Notes: a model not told the origin generated them from the sequence alone. Positions 1 through 9,940 are shown, counted from the first letter of the stretch. The stretch: DNA of 50,443 nucleotides from Mycobacterium sp. 1245805.9 (GCF_001672915.1 NZ_LZKR01000107.1:1-50443), one strand, 5' to 3'. Program-made: numbers and translations.

Positions 1-715
<715 letters not shown>

Positions 716-907
716 AGGAGGGGAGGAACGCCGTTCGGTAGATTGACGAACCGTCGGTGACGCTAGCGCGTTCTGTTCGTCTCGTCACGTCTTGTGAAAC
801 CCGGCGTTTCCCTCACGGCCATCCGCGAAAAGCCCAGGAACGCTAGGGATTTCCGCTGGTCAATACGCCCGATACCGGAGCGTGATTTCGCCGTTATCGT
901 TCCGTTA

Positions 908-923
908 CGTGAGGTATCTCACA
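908..923 (-). promoter_or_regulatory. Crp-like (cAMP receptor protein) site upstream of rpfA
   Basis: The sequence CGTGA-GGTATC-TCACA matches the mycobacterial Crp consensus TGTGA-N6-TCACA at all but one position. It lies about 190 bases upstream of the riboswitch and a few bases after the moaD2 stop, so it belongs to the rpfA promoter region. Control of M. tuberculosis rpfA by Crp (Rv3676) is established; conservation here is inferred from sequence. Confidence 0.75.
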
Positions 924-926
924 GTT

Positions 927-1217
927 TCATCCGCCGGCGAAGGGCGGCAGAACGTCGATCGTGTCACCGGTCTGTAACGGGGTGGTTTCGTCGCGAACGG
1001 CGATGCCGTCGCACAGGTAGGAGCATCGGCTCAACACGGTCGCCAGGCGCGATCCGCGGACGGCGAGCCGCTCGATCAATTCGGCGACCGTGGTGCCCGG
1101 GCGCACCACCAGGGTTTCCGATTCGGCGCCCGCCGCGGCGCGCGCGGCGGCGAAGTAGCGGACCGTCACCTGGATTCCCTCCGCGCCGGCCGCGGACTGG
1201 CTCGCGGGGCTAGCCAC
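927..1217 (-). CDS. moaD2: Molybdopterin synthase small subunit MoaD2
   Basis: This 96-residue ubiquitin-like sulfur carrier is the small subunit of molybdopterin synthase, which converts cyclic pyranopterin monophosphate to molybdopterin. The C-terminus ends in PPFAGG; the terminal Gly-Gly is thiocarboxylated in this family. The family pattern VRPGTTVAELIERL and the late DTIDVLPP segment are present. The start is GTG at 1215-1217, which overlaps the end of moaA2 by 8 bases, so the two are probably translationally coupled. The homologue is Rv0868c. Confidence 0.95.
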   Translation of the reverse strand: MASPASQSAAGAEGIQVTVRYFAAARAAAGAESETLVVRPGTTVAELIERLAVRGSRLATVLSRCSYLCDGIAVRDETTPLQTGDTIDVLPPFAGG

Positions 1218-2289
1218 CGATCGCGCTCATCGGGCGGGCGGGCTGGATGAAGTCCGGATCGTTGATGCCGTGGCCGGCGGGCTTGGCCCACATCGCCGCG
1301 CGCCACGCCGCCTCGATCGCGTCGTCGCCGGCCCCGCCGCGCAGCAGGCCCCGAAGGTCGGTCTCGTCGGCCGAGAACAGGCAGCTGCGGATCTGGCCGT
1401 CGGCCGTGAGCCGGGTGCGATCGCAGGTCGAGCAGAAGGCGTGCGACACGGACGCGATGACACCGAACTTCGCGCTCGGCGTGTTCGGGCCCGTGTCGAC
1501 CAGCCAGAGCTCCGCCGGTGCCGAACCGCGCGGCGCCGGGTCCGGGCGCAGCCGGAAGTGCGGGCGCAGCACCGCCAACACGTCGTCCGCCGTCAGCGCC
1601 GCGCCGCGGCGCCACTGATGCCCGGCATCCAACGGCATCTGCTCGATGACCCGCAACTGATAGCCGTGCTCGAGGCAGAACCGCAACAGGCCGACGATGT
1701 CCTCACGCCCGGTCGCGGGGTCGAGCACGGCGTTGACCTTGACCGGGGTCAGGCCGGCCGCTTTGGCGGCCGCCAGGCCGTCCAGCACGTCGGCGAGCCG
1801 GTCCCGGCGGGTGATGGCCGCGAAGTGGGCGCGGTCCACGCTGTCCATCGACACGTTGACCCGATCCAGGCCCGCCGCGGCGAGGGCGGCCGCCCGCCGC
1901 GCCAGCCCCACACCGTTGGTGGTCAGCGAGATCTCGGGGCGGGGCCGCAGCGCGGCCGCCGCGGCGATCACCTCTTCGAGGTGGCGGGACAACAACGGCT
2001 CCCCACCGGTGAACCGCACGCTGGTGATGCCCAGCCGGGTGACGGCGATGTGCATCAGGCGGGCCAGCTCGTCGGGGCTCAGCAATTGCTCGCCGGGCAG
2101 CCAGTCCAGGCCCTCGGCCGGCATGCAGTAGCTGCACCGCAGATTGCACCGATCGGTCAGCGACACCCGCAGATCGGTGGCGGCGCGTCCGTAGGTGTCC
2201 AGCAGCGGGCCGCTGCCGGGAACGTTCCGAGCGACGGGGCCCGTGTCGCGGCCTCGCACCGTCGGTAACCCCAATGCGGTCAGCGTCAT
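1210..2289 (-). CDS. moaA2: GTP 3',8-cyclase MoaA2 (radical SAM)
   Basis: MoaA performs the first step of molybdenum cofactor synthesis, a radical-SAM rearrangement of GTP. The 359-residue protein has the N-terminal cluster motif CNLRCSYC (Cys48, Cys52, Cys55), the SAM-binding TGGEPLL, and the C-terminal second-cluster pattern FCSTCDRTRL with a later SCLF cysteine. It ends in the Gly-Gly tail needed by MoaA. The reading frame stays open upstream, but ATG 2287-2289 (MTLTALGLP) matches the known mycobacterial N-terminus and overlaps the YccF stop by 4 bases (ATGA). It forms a minus-strand operon with moaD2. The homologue is Rv0869c. Confidence 0.96.
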   Translation of the reverse strand: MTLTALGLPTVRGRDTGPVARNVPGSGPLLDTYGRAATDLRVSLTDRCNLRCSYCMPAEGLDWLPGEQLLSPDELARLMHIAVTRLGITSVRFTGGEPLLSRHLEEVIAAAAALRPRPEISLTTNGVGLARRAAALAAAGLDRVNVSMDSVDRAHFAAITRRDRLADVLDGLAAAKAAGLTPVKVNAVLDPATGREDIVGLLRFCLEHGYQLRVIEQMPLDAGHQWRRGAALTADDVLAVLRPHFRLRPDPAPRGSAPAELWLVDTGPNTPSAKFGVIASVSHAFCSTCDRTRLTADGQIRSCLFSADETDLRGLLRGGAGDDAIEAAWRAAMWAKPAGHGINDPDFIQPARPMSAIGG

Positions 2290-2690
2290 GCGGGCACCGC
2301 TGCGAACCGGGTCGGCGAGTTGACGGGAACGATCTCCTTGCCCAACGGCATCAACGACACCGGGATCAGCTTGAGGTTGGCCAGCGCCAGCGGAATGCCG
2401 ACGATCGTGACCGCCATCGCCGCCGCGCTCACCAGATGACCGATCGCCAGCCACAACCCAAACAGCAGCACCCAGATGACATTTCCGATCAGGGCGCCGG
2501 TCCCGGCGGTCGGCTTGTCCACGATGGTGCGGCCGAACGGCCACAACGCGTAGGACGCGATGCGCAACGACGCGAAGCCGAACGGAATGGTGACGATGAG
2601 CAGGAAACTGACGAACGCCGCCACCAGATAGCCGGCGGCCAACCACAGGCCACCGAATACCAGCCACACGATGTTCAGGATCAGGCGCAT
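2286..2690 (-). CDS. YccF-family inner membrane protein
   Basis: This 134-residue integral membrane protein starts at ATG 2688-2690 with GGAGGAGA just upstream. It shows the internal duplication of the YccF family: two halves that each contain a hydrophobic span, a VTIPFG or VGIPLA turn, and a conserved ending (WPFGRTIV and MPLGKEIV). The molecular function of the family is unknown. It overlaps moaA2 by 4 bases and so heads the moaA2-moaD2 operon, but nothing in the sequence ties it to molybdopterin chemistry. The homologue is Rv0870c. Confidence 0.92.
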   Translation of the reverse strand: MRLILNIVWLVFGGLWLAAGYLVAAFVSFLLIVTIPFGFASLRIASYALWPFGRTIVDKPTAGTGALIGNVIWVLLFGLWLAIGHLVSAAAMAVTIVGIPLALANLKLIPVSLMPLGKEIVPVNSPTRFAAVPA

Positions 2691-2847
2691 CTCTCCTCCT
2701 GCGGTAACGCCCAGACTACCGAGTGGGGGGTAACGGGGGTGCTCGTCAGGCGGGCATCCGAGTAGGATCAAAATTCGCGTCCTGCGCAGGCGGGGCGCTT
2801 CTTGCGTTGCCCATCCTAGTGTTCCGTCAGACAAGCAGGTGAGACCA

Positions 2848-3258
2848 GTGCCGACCGGCAAGGTTAAGTGGTACGACGCCGAAAAGGGGTTTGGGTTCCT
2901 GTCGCAGGAGGACGGCGAGGACGTCTACGTCCGCTCGTCGGCGTTGCCCGAAGGGGTCGAGGGGCTCAAGTCCGGGCAGCGCGTGGAGTTCGGCGTCGCC
3001 TCCGGCCGCCGCGGCCCGCAGGCGTTGAGCCTCAAGCTGATCGATCCGCCGCCCAGCCTTGCCAAGACGCGCCGCGAGGCGGCGCCGGTCGAGCACAAGC
3101 ACAGCCCCGACGAGCTGCACGGCATGGTCGAGGACATGATCACCCTGCTGGAAAGCGCCGTGCAGCCCGAGCTGCGCAAGGGGAAGTACCCGGACCGCAA
3201 GACCGCCCGCCGGGTTTCCGAGGTGGTCAAGGCGGTGGCCCGGGAGCTCGACTCCTAA
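2848..3258 (+). CDS. cspB: Cold-shock domain protein with C-terminal extension (CspB)
   Basis: The protein has 136 residues. The first about 68 form a cold-shock OB fold that binds single-stranded nucleic acid, seen in [20 protein letters not shown] (RNP1-like) and DVYVRSSAL (RNP2-like). The rest is a charged, helix-rich extension of unknown role found in the mycobacterial orthologues, so the protein is about twice the size of a minimal Csp. GTG 2848 is preferred because AGGTGAG at 2837-2843 gives a good ribosome site; an in-frame GTG at 2839 would overlap it. It diverges from the YccF gene. The homologue is Rv0871. Confidence 0.93.
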   Translation: MPTGKVKWYDAEKGFGFLSQEDGEDVYVRSSALPEGVEGLKSGQRVEFGVASGRRGPQALSLKLIDPPPSLAKTRREAAPVEHKHSPDELHGMVEDMITLLESAVQPELRKGKYPDRKTARRVSEVVKAVARELDS

Positions 3259-3392
3259 CCTGCCGGCCACTCGCGACGAACCGGTGTGCCGCCAAGCTAC
3301 TCGGTGGTAACTTCGACATTCGTAGGTCGTAATATTCCGCCCGCCGGCGGGTACCCATGACCTCGATGTGAGTCGTTAGCGAGGAGGCGGCG

Positions 3393-5354
3393 ATGGCACA
3401 GCAAGCTCAGGTCACCGAGGAACAAGCGAGGGCCCTGGCCGAGGAATCCCGCGAAAGCGGTTGGGACAAACCGTCATTCGCCAAGGAGCTCTTCCTGGGC
3501 CACTTCCCGCTAGAGCTCATCCACCCGTTCCCCAAGCCCTCCGACGCCGACGAGGCGCGCACCAGCGCCTTCCTCGGCAAGGTGCGCGAGTTCCTCGACA
3601 CCGTCGACGGCAGCGTCATCGAGCGCGACTCGCAGATCCCCGACGAATACGTGAAGGGCCTGGCCGAACTGGGCTGCTTCGGCATGAAGATATCCACCGA
3701 ATACGGTGGCCTGGGCATGTCGCAAGTGGCCTACAACCGGGCGCTGGTGATGATCTCGTCGGTTCATCCCAGCCTCGGCGCCCTAATATCGGCCCACCAG
3801 TCAATCGGGGTGCCCGAGCCGCTCAAACTCGCCGGGACGCCCGAACAAAAGCGAAAGTTCTTGCCGCGCTGCGCCGCTGGCGCCATCTCGGCGTTCCTGC
3901 TGACCGAGCCGGACGTGGGCTCGGACCCGGCGCGCCTGGCGTCGACGGCGACACCGATCGAGGACGGCAAGGCGTACGAACTCGAGGGCGTGAAGTTGTG
4001 GACCACCAACGGCGTGGTCGCCGAACTGCTGGTGATCATGGCCCGAGTGCCCAAGAGCGAGGGGCACCGCGGCGGCATCAGCGCCTTCGTCGTCGAGGCC
4101 GATTCGCCCGGGATCACCGTGGAGCGGCGCAACAAATTCATGGGGCTGCGCGGCATCGAGAACGGCGTCACCCGGCTGCACCGGGTGCGGGCGCCCGCCG
4201 AAAACCTGGTCGGCCGGGAAGGCGACGGCCTGAAGATCGCGCTGACCACGCTCAACGCCGGGCGCCTGTCGATTCCGGCGAGCGCAACCGGATCGTCGAA
4301 GTGGGCGCTGAAGATCGCCCGCGAATGGTCGGGGGAGCGCGTGCAGTGGGGCAAGCCGCTTGCCAAACACGAAGCGGTCGCGAGCAAGATCTCGTTCATC
4401 GCCGCCACCACCTACGCCCTGGACGCCGTGCTCGAGCTGTCCGCCCAGATGGCCGACGAGGGCCGCAACGACATCAGGATCGAGGCGGCGCTGGCCAAGT
4501 TGTGGTCCAGCGAGATGGCCTGCCTGATCGCCGACGAGCTCCTGCAGATCCGCGGCGGCCGCGGCTACGAGACCGCCGAGTCGCTGGCCGCCCGCGGCGA
4601 GCGCGCGGTGCCGGCCGAGCAGGTGGTGCGCGACCTGCGGATCAACCGCATCTTCGAGGGATCCAGCGAGATCATGCGGCTGCTCATCGCGCGCGAGGCG
4701 GTCGACGCCCACCTGACCGCGGCCGGCGACCTCGCCAAGCCCGACACGGGTTTGCGGCAGAAGGCCGCGGCGGCCGTGGGCGCGAGCGGATTTTACGCAA
4801 AGTGGTTGCCGCAGTTGGTGTTCGGGGAAGGGCAGCGGCCCAGGGCATTCGCCGAGTTCGGCCCGCTGGCATCCCACCTGCGGTTCGTCGAACGCTCCAC
4901 CCGCAAGCTGGCCCGCAACACCTTCTACGGGATGGCGCGCTGGCAGGCCAAGCTCGAGCAGCGGCAGGGCTTCCTCGGGCGCGTCGTCGACATCGGCGCC
5001 GAGCTGTTCGCGATGTCCGCGGCATGCGTGCGCGCCGAGGGCCAGCGGGCGGCGGACCCGGCCGTCGGCCGGCAGGCGTACGAGCTGGCCGACACGTTCT
5101 GCCAGCAAGCCACCCTGCGGGTCGAGGCCCTGTTCCAGGCGTTGTGGACCAACACCGACAGCAGCGACGTGCGGCTGACCCACGACGTGCTGGAAGGCCG
5201 CTACACCTGGCTCGAGGACGGGATCGTCGATCAGTCCGAGGGCACCGGACCGTGGATCGCGCATTGGGAGCCCGCCGAATCGACCGAGGCCAACCTGGCC
5301 CGCCGGTTTTTACCGGGCGCGAAGGCCGACGCGATGGGTGGAATCGCCGATTAG
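3393..5354 (+). CDS. fadE10: Acyl-CoA dehydrogenase FadE10
   Basis: This 653-residue flavoprotein of the acyl-CoA dehydrogenase superfamily is predicted to oxidise acyl-CoA in beta-oxidation-like metabolism. The core shows the FAD/substrate blocks AFLLTEPDVGSD and LWTTNG, the C-terminal domain pattern LQIRGGRGYE and the closing RINRIFEGSSEIMR. About 190 further residues follow, making it longer than the usual 380-residue ACAD, as in other large bacterial members. ATG 3393 is preceded by GAGGAGG. The homologue is Rv0873 (650 residues). The PE_PGRS gene that separates cspB and fadE10 in M. tuberculosis is absent; only 134 bases lie between them here. Confidence 0.95.
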   Translation: MAQQAQVTEEQARALAEESRESGWDKPSFAKELFLGHFPLELIHPFPKPSDADEARTSAFLGKVREFLDTVDGSVIERDSQIPDEYVKGLAELGCFGMKISTEYGGLGMSQVAYNRALVMISSVHPSLGALISAHQSIGVPEPLKLAGTPEQKRKFLPRCAAGAISAFLLTEPDVGSDPARLASTATPIEDGKAYELEGVKLWTTNGVVAELLVIMARVPKSEGHRGGISAFVVEADSPGITVERRNKFMGLRGIENGVTRLHRVRAPAENLVGREGDGLKIALTTLNAGRLSIPASATGSSKWALKIAREWSGERVQWGKPLAKHEAVASKISFIAATTYALDAVLELSAQMADEGRNDIRIEAALAKLWSSEMACLIADELLQIRGGRGYETAESLAARGERAVPAEQVVRDLRINRIFEGSSEIMRLLIAREAVDAHLTAAGDLAKPDTGLRQKAAAAVGASGFYAKWLPQLVFGEGQRPRAFAEFGPLASHLRFVERSTRKLARNTFYGMARWQAKLEQRQGFLGRVVDIGAELFAMSAACVRAEGQRAADPAVGRQAYELADTFCQQATLRVEALFQALWTNTDSSDVRLTHDVLEGRYTWLEDGIVDQSEGTGPWIAHWEPAESTEANLARRFLPGAKADAMGGIAD

Positions 5355-5386
5355 TTGACGCCGGGCGAAGGGGCAGAATTGTCGTC

Positions 5387-6391
5387 ATGGCCTCTTACGT
5401 CGCCCCTGCGGGCGAATTCACCCGCGACACCAACTACATCGAAACCCGCATCACCGCCGACGGACGCGACGGCTACCCCGTAGAGCCGGGCCGGTACCGG
5501 CTCATCGTGGCCCGGGCGTGCCCGTGGGCCAACCGGGCGATCATCGTCCGGCGGCTGCTGGGCCTGGAAGGCGCTCTCTCCATTGGGTTTTGCGGCCCCA
5601 CCCACGACGAGCGCAGCTGGACCTTCGACCTGGACCCGGGCGGCGTCGACCCGGTGTTGAAGATTCCGCGGCTGCAGGACGCCTACTTCAAACGGTTTCC
5701 CGACTACCCCAAAGGCATCACGGTCCCGGCGATCGTCGACGTGCCGACCGGCGCGGTGGTCACCAACGACTTCGCGCAGATGACGCTGGATCTGTCCACC
5801 GAATGGACGGCCTACCACCGTGACGGCGCGCCGCAGCTGTACCCGGAGCCGCTGCGCGCCGAGATCGACGAGGTCAGCAAGCGGATCTACACCGAGATCA
5901 ACAACGGTGTCTATCGGTGCGGCTTCGCCGGGTCGCAGGAGGCCTACGAAGCGGCCTACGACCGGCTGTTCACCGCGCTGGATTGGGTCGCCGACCGCCT
6001 GGCGAACCAGCGATACCTGGTGGGCGACACCATCACCGAGGCCGACGTCCGGCTGTTCACTACGCTGGCCCGCTTCGACCCCGTCTACCACGGGCACTTC
6101 AAGTGCAATCGGTCGAAGCTGTCGGAAATGCCGGTCCTGTGGGCCTACGCGCGCGACCTTTTCCAGACGCCGGGCTTCGGCGACACCGTCGACTTCGTCC
6201 AGATCAAGCAGCACTACTACATCGTGCACGCCGACATCAACCCGACGCGCATCGTGCCCAAGGGACCGGACCTGGCCGGCTGGCTTGCCCCGCACAGCCG
6301 GGAAACCTTGGGCGGCAGGCCTTTCGGGGACGGAACTCCTCCGGGGCCGCCGGTCGAGGGCGAGCGGGTGCCGGCCGGTCACAGCGCGTAA
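5387..6391 (+). CDS. Xi-class glutathione S-transferase / S-glutathionyl-hydroquinone reductase-like protein
   Basis: This 334-residue protein resembles the ECM4/YqjG (Xi-class GST) family, which reduces thiol-conjugated hydroquinones. The N-terminal thioredoxin-like domain carries the hallmark ACPWANRA with catalytic Cys45, then GFCGPTHDERSWTF, VPAIVD and TNDFAQM. The all-helical C-terminal half contains NNGVYRCGFA and YLVGDTITEADVRLFTTLARFDPVYHGHFKCN, typical of the family. Mycobacteria make mycothiol rather than glutathione, so the physiological thiol is probably not glutathione (inference). The start ATG 5387 is chosen because family similarity begins there; the frame is open far upstream inside fadE10. 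It follows fadE10 by 32 bases and could be cotranscribed. Confidence 0.9.
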   Translation: MASYVAPAGEFTRDTNYIETRITADGRDGYPVEPGRYRLIVARACPWANRAIIVRRLLGLEGALSIGFCGPTHDERSWTFDLDPGGVDPVLKIPRLQDAYFKRFPDYPKGITVPAIVDVPTGAVVTNDFAQMTLDLSTEWTAYHRDGAPQLYPEPLRAEIDEVSKRIYTEINNGVYRCGFAGSQEAYEAAYDRLFTALDWVADRLANQRYLVGDTITEADVRLFTTLARFDPVYHGHFKCNRSKLSEMPVLWAYARDLFQTPGFGDTVDFVQIKQHYYIVHADINPTRIVPKGPDLAGWLAPHSRETLGGRPFGDGTPPGPPVEGERVPAGHSA

Positions 6392-6395
6392 CCGG

Positions 6396-6698
6396 CTACT
6401 CGTTTCTCCACTCGCTGCGCGCCCGCATATCGTCTTCGTACGCCTGGGCTTCCGCCGCCATCTGCCGGAAGGCCGAGGCGATTTCGGGTTGGTTGAATTC
6501 CTCGTTCAACGCGGCGGGCAGCAGGCGGATCAGCTCGACCACGAACTGCAGGGAGCGGCCGCTGTCCAGGGCGTCCTTGATCGAGTCGATCATGTCCTGA
6601 AACTGCATGTCGCCGGTCGTCGCCGCGGCCAGCGCGAGTGTCACCGCCGCGCGACGGGTGTCGTCGGGCCAGATCGAATCGTTGTGCGGTGGTTTCAT
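6396..6698 (-). CDS. Small uncharacterised protein
   Basis: This 100-residue soluble protein starts at ATG 6696-6698 and ends 4 bases from the convergent GST gene. I do not recognise the family. The sequence is mostly helical and acidic, begins MKPPHNDSIWPDDTRRAA, has a central amphipathic stretch around FVVELIRLLPAALNEEF and ends MRARSEWRNE. It has no signal peptide, membrane span or cysteine cluster. The frame is well populated with mycobacterial codons and lies 19 bases after the Rv0875c-like stop, on the same strand, so it may be the last gene of that transcript. Confidence 0.7.
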   Translation of the reverse strand: MKPPHNDSIWPDDTRRAAVTLALAAATTGDMQFQDMIDSIKDALDSGRSLQFVVELIRLLPAALNEEFNQPEIASAFRQMAAEAQAYEDDMRARSEWRNE

Positions 6699-6717
6699 TT
6701 TGGCCTTCGGCGGGACG

Positions 6718-7221
6718 TCAGGAGGTCAGCCGCACCGACCATTCCGCGTGCGGGACGGCGCGAACGGCGGTGATGTCGTTGGCTTGGCCTTCGTCGACGA
6801 CCAACGTCAGCAATTGCACGACGATCCCGGTCAGCTTGCCGCGCTGCGGGTCCACCGCGGGAATGGTGACCGCGAGACGCGAGCCCGGTCGGAACATGGT
6901 CGCGGTCGTGTTGGCGGGATCCTCGTACACCTGCAGCAGCCGCCAGGGTGCCCGCGCGATGGCGTCGGGAACCGAAAGTTGTACCGGGTAATGCTCGTTG
7001 AGCGGCAGCTCGCCCTGGGTCTGCGGCGTCTGGCAGTCGTTGAGGTTGAGCACGTCGCAGTACAGGTACGGCCCCACTCGAATCAGGTGCCCGTGTGAGT
7101 AGGCGCTGATCTCGGGTTGCTGCGGGCCGGTGCGGCGCACCAGCATCCACGTTCCGAGCCCCACGCCGACGCACGCCAGCACCACCACGGCCGCGACGAG
7201 CGCGACCACGCTGCGTTTCAC
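6718..7221 (-). CDS. Exported or membrane-anchored protein, DUF2771-like (Rv0875c homologue)
   Basis: The 167-residue product has one N-terminal hydrophobic segment (residues 5-27) and then an extracytoplasmic domain containing YSHGHLIRVGPYLYC and LNDCQTPQ (two cysteines likely to pair), plus LPLNEHYPVQLSVPDAIARAPW. Function is unknown; the family is restricted to mycobacteria and relatives. The GTG start at 7219-7221 shares GTGA with the stop of the upstream MFS-like gene, so translation is probably coupled and the two products may act together in the envelope. Confidence 0.85.
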   Translation of the reverse strand: MKRSVVALVAAVVVLACVGVGLGTWMLVRRTGPQQPEISAYSHGHLIRVGPYLYCDVLNLNDCQTPQTQGELPLNEHYPVQLSVPDAIARAPWRLLQVYEDPANTTATMFRPGSRLAVTIPAVDPQRGKLTGIVVQLLTLVVDEGQANDITAVRAVPHAEWSVRLTS

Positions 7222-8915
7222 TCCGGCACCACCGCCGGCCTCGCGGCGCCGCGGCGCGTCCCCTCCTGCTCGACCATGACGGGTCGGTTGCCCCCGAGGC
7301 CGGGGATCAACGAGTCGCCGCGGAAGCTGACCAGGGTCTGGGCCAGGCCGAGGATTAGCAGGGCGCTGACGGCGGTGAAGCCGACCCACAACTCCGTGTA
7401 CACCAGGACGCCCAGTGCCCCGCCCAACACCCAGGCCAGCTGCAGGGTCGATTCCGATCGCCCGAATCCCGACGCCCGCGACTCCTCGGGCAGATCGTGT
7501 TGCAGCGAGGCGTCGAGCGAGGCCTTCGCGATCGCGCTGGAGCCCGAGGTGATCAGGGTGGCGATCACCGTCACCATCAGGGTGCCCGCCACCGCGGCCG
7601 CCAGGGCGACGGCGCACACCGCCACCGCGCAGCGCACCACCAGCACGGCGGGCCTGCCCAGCTGCAGGCGCGCGCTGGTGAAGTTTCCGGCGAAGTTCCC
7701 GATCGCCGCCGCGGCCCCGATCATGCCCAGCATGGCCAGTTGGGCCCACCCGTTGGCCTGATGCGCCTTGGCGACGAACGCCGGGTACAGGAACAGGAAG
7801 CCGACCATCACCTTGATGGTGCAGTTGCCCCAGAGCGAGGTGATGATGTTGCGGCCCAACGGTTGTCGAAGCGTTCCCCCGACCCTTTTGACCTCGTCGG
7901 GCCATCGCCTCCGTTGGTCAGGGTCGCGTCGGTAGCTCAGGGTGGCCGGGACTTCACCCGCGGTCACCTCGACCCAGCGCGGGATGCGCATCGACAGGAA
8001 GGCGCCCGCGATCGTGACGGCGACGACGACGAACAACGCGCCGGGGAGCTTGAACAGATGGGTGCAGACGAACTCGACGCCCCCCGCGATCGCACCGCCG
8101 GCGATGGTGCCGCCGAGGAGCCCGAACACCGTCAGCCGGGAATTGACGCGCACCAGGTCGATGGACGGCGGCATCACCCGCGGTGTCACCGCGCTGCGCA
8201 GCACGCTGAACGACTTGGACAGCACCATCATCGCCAGCGCGCACGGATAGAGCACCATCGACGGGAAGCTGCCCGTCGCGCCGTCGTAGTTCATGATCAG
8301 CAGCACCGCCAGCAAGGTGCGCAGCGCGAACGACAGCGCCAGCGCCACGCGCCGACCGTGCTGCAGGCGGTCCAGCGCCGGGCCGATCAGCGGCGCGATC
8401 ACCGCGAACGGCGCGATCGTAATCAACAGGTACAGAGCCACTTTGGACTTGCCCTCCCCGCTGGCCGCGGCGAAGAACAGGGTGTTGGCCAACGCGACGG
8501 CCATCGCCGAGTCGACCGCGAAGTTGGCGACCACCGGCCACGTCAGCGCGGTCAGGCCCGACTTGTCGGCGCCGTCGGCGGTGGCGGCCCGCTGCACCAT
8601 CGAGTACATGCGGGAGCCCATTTCGCGGCTGCGCATCGCTGCCGCGCGGGTGACCGTGATGCGTTCGCTGGCGGTGGACCCGCGGGGGGTCGGGCCGCTG
8701 CTGCGGTCCGGCTCGGACTCCTCGCCCAGCGGTGGCAGATACCGGTTCGCGCTCGGCATCGGCGGCGGACGTCGCGACCGGCGATAGTCGGAATCGTCGG
8801 CCGGGTAGTTGGCCATCCCCGGATGCTGGTTGGCCGAACCCTTGGCGTTCGGCCGGGGCCGGGGGCCCGGGTTAGAGGCCACCCGGCCCCGAGCATCACG
8901 CCGGCGTCCAGACAC
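7218..8915 (-). CDS. MFS-like multi-pass membrane transporter (Rv0876c homologue)
   Basis: This 565-residue protein has a long, charged, Pro/Arg-rich cytoplasmic N-terminus (residues 1-120) followed by about 12 hydrophobic helices in the arrangement of the major facilitator superfamily, with an Arg-rich cytoplasmic loop (YRRDPDQRRRWPDEVKR) between the halves. Substrate is unknown. The chosen start is GTG 8913-8915 (VSGRRRDARG); internal Met residues at 33 or 53 are possible. It forms a coupled pair with the downstream DUF2771-like gene and diverges from the DUF3027 gene across 98 bases. Confidence 0.87.
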   Translation of the reverse strand: MSGRRRDARGRVASNPGPRPRPNAKGSANQHPGMANYPADDSDYRRSRRPPPMPSANRYLPPLGEESEPDRSSGPTPRGSTASERITVTRAAAMRSREMGSRMYSMVQRAATADGADKSGLTALTWPVVANFAVDSAMAVALANTLFFAAASGEGKSKVALYLLITIAPFAVIAPLIGPALDRLQHGRRVALALSFALRTLLAVLLIMNYDGATGSFPSMVLYPCALAMMVLSKSFSVLRSAVTPRVMPPSIDLVRVNSRLTVFGLLGGTIAGGAIAGGVEFVCTHLFKLPGALFVVVAVTIAGAFLSMRIPRWVEVTAGEVPATLSYRRDPDQRRRWPDEVKRVGGTLRQPLGRNIITSLWGNCTIKVMVGFLFLYPAFVAKAHQANGWAQLAMLGMIGAAAAIGNFAGNFTSARLQLGRPAVLVVRCAVAVCAVALAAAVAGTLMVTVIATLITSGSSAIAKASLDASLQHDLPEESRASGFGRSESTLQLAWVLGGALGVLVYTELWVGFTAVSALLILGLAQTLVSFRGDSLIPGLGGNRPVMVEQEGTRRGAARPAVVPE

Positions 8916-9013
8916 GACTCAATTCTGTCCTATACCGGCAGGCAACAGGGCGTGGCTCGCCAACCTAGTATGGAGACGCACCGTAGTCCGATCGCCACTA
9001 GAGAGGGGGCAGC

Positions 9014-9940
9014 GTGACCGGACCCACTGAAGAGTCAGTGGAACCCGCCGCCACGGCCGTGGCCGAGTGGCCCGACGAGTTGGCCGCGCTGCTCACCGGC
9101 GCGGCCGAGCAGGCCAGGGCCGCCGTCGAGGAGTTCGCCGGCCCGGAGGCCGTCGGGGACTACCTGGGCGTCAGCTACGAGGACCCGAACGCCGCGACCC
9201 ACCGATTCCTGGCGCATTTGCCGGGCTACCAGGGCTGGCAGTGGGCGGCCGTCGTGGCCGCCTACCGCGGCGCGGACCACGCCACGATCAGCGAAGTCGT
9301 GCTGATCCCCGGCCCGACGGCGTTGCTGGCCCCGGAATGGGTGCCCTGGGAGGAGCGGGTGCGACCGGGCGATCTGGGCCCCGGCGACCTGCTGGCGCCC
9401 GCGGTGGACGACCCTCGGCTGGTCCCGGGCTACGCCGCCAGCGGTGACCCGCAAGTCGACGAGACCGCCGCCGAGGTCGGGTTGGGCCGCCGCTGGGTGA
9501 TGGGCCCGGTGGGCCGCGCCGAGGCGGCCGAGCGATGGCACACCGGCGACTACGGTCCCGATTCGGCGATGGCGCGTTCCACGAAGCGGGTGTGCCGTGA
9601 TTGCGGCTTTTTCCTGCCGCTGGCCGGAGCGCTCGGCGCGATGTTCGGGGTATGCGGCAACGAGCTGTCCGCGGACGGGCACATCGTCGACAAGCAGTAC
9701 GGCTGCGGCGCCCATTCGGACACCCCGGCCCCGGCCGGCACCGGCTCGCCCATGTACGACCCCTACGACGACGGTGTGCTCGACGTTGCCGAGAACCCGC
9801 CGCCGCCCCAGGCCGAGGCGGTGGAGTCGCCGCCGGACGTGCCGGACTCTCCGCCGGAAGCACCCGAAGCAGCGGAGGCGCCCGAGCCTTCGCAAGAAGC
9901 GCCGGAGCCTGCGCCCGAGGCGACCGAACCCGGGGACTAG
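9014..9940 (+). CDS. DUF3027 domain protein (Rv0877 homologue)
   Basis: The 308-residue protein belongs to an actinobacteria-specific family of unknown function. Residues 15-250 form the conserved domain, with HLPGYQGWQWAAVVAAYRG and VPWEERVRPGDLGPGDLL. A cysteine set (CRDCGFF, FGVCGNE, YGCGAHSD) looks like a metal-binding knuckle. The last about 55 residues are almost only Pro, Glu and Ala and probably disordered. The GTG start at 9014 follows AGAGGGGGCAG, a good ribosome site. Its stop overlaps the convergent SRPBCC stop by 3 bases. Confidence 0.87.
   Translation: MTGPTEESVEPAATAVAEWPDELAALLTGAAEQARAAVEEFAGPEAVGDYLGVSYEDPNAATHRFLAHLPGYQGWQWAAVVAAYRGADHATISEVVLIPGPTALLAPEWVPWEERVRPGDLGPGDLLAPAVDDPRLVPGYAASGDPQVDETAAEVGLGRRWVMGPVGRAEAAERWHTGDYGPDSAMARSTKRVCRDCGFFLPLAGALGAMFGVCGNELSADGHIVDKQYGCGAHSDTPAPAGTGSPMYDPYDDGVLDVAENPPPPQAEAVESPPDVPDSPPEAPEAAEAPEPSQEAPEPAPEATEPGD

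Noticed and set aside
3801..5264. Long open frame on the strand opposite fadE10
   Set aside because: High-GC codon bias leaves antisense frames open; the residue pattern (Arg/Gly/Ala/His-rich, no domain) is that of a shadow, and fadE10 is clearly real.
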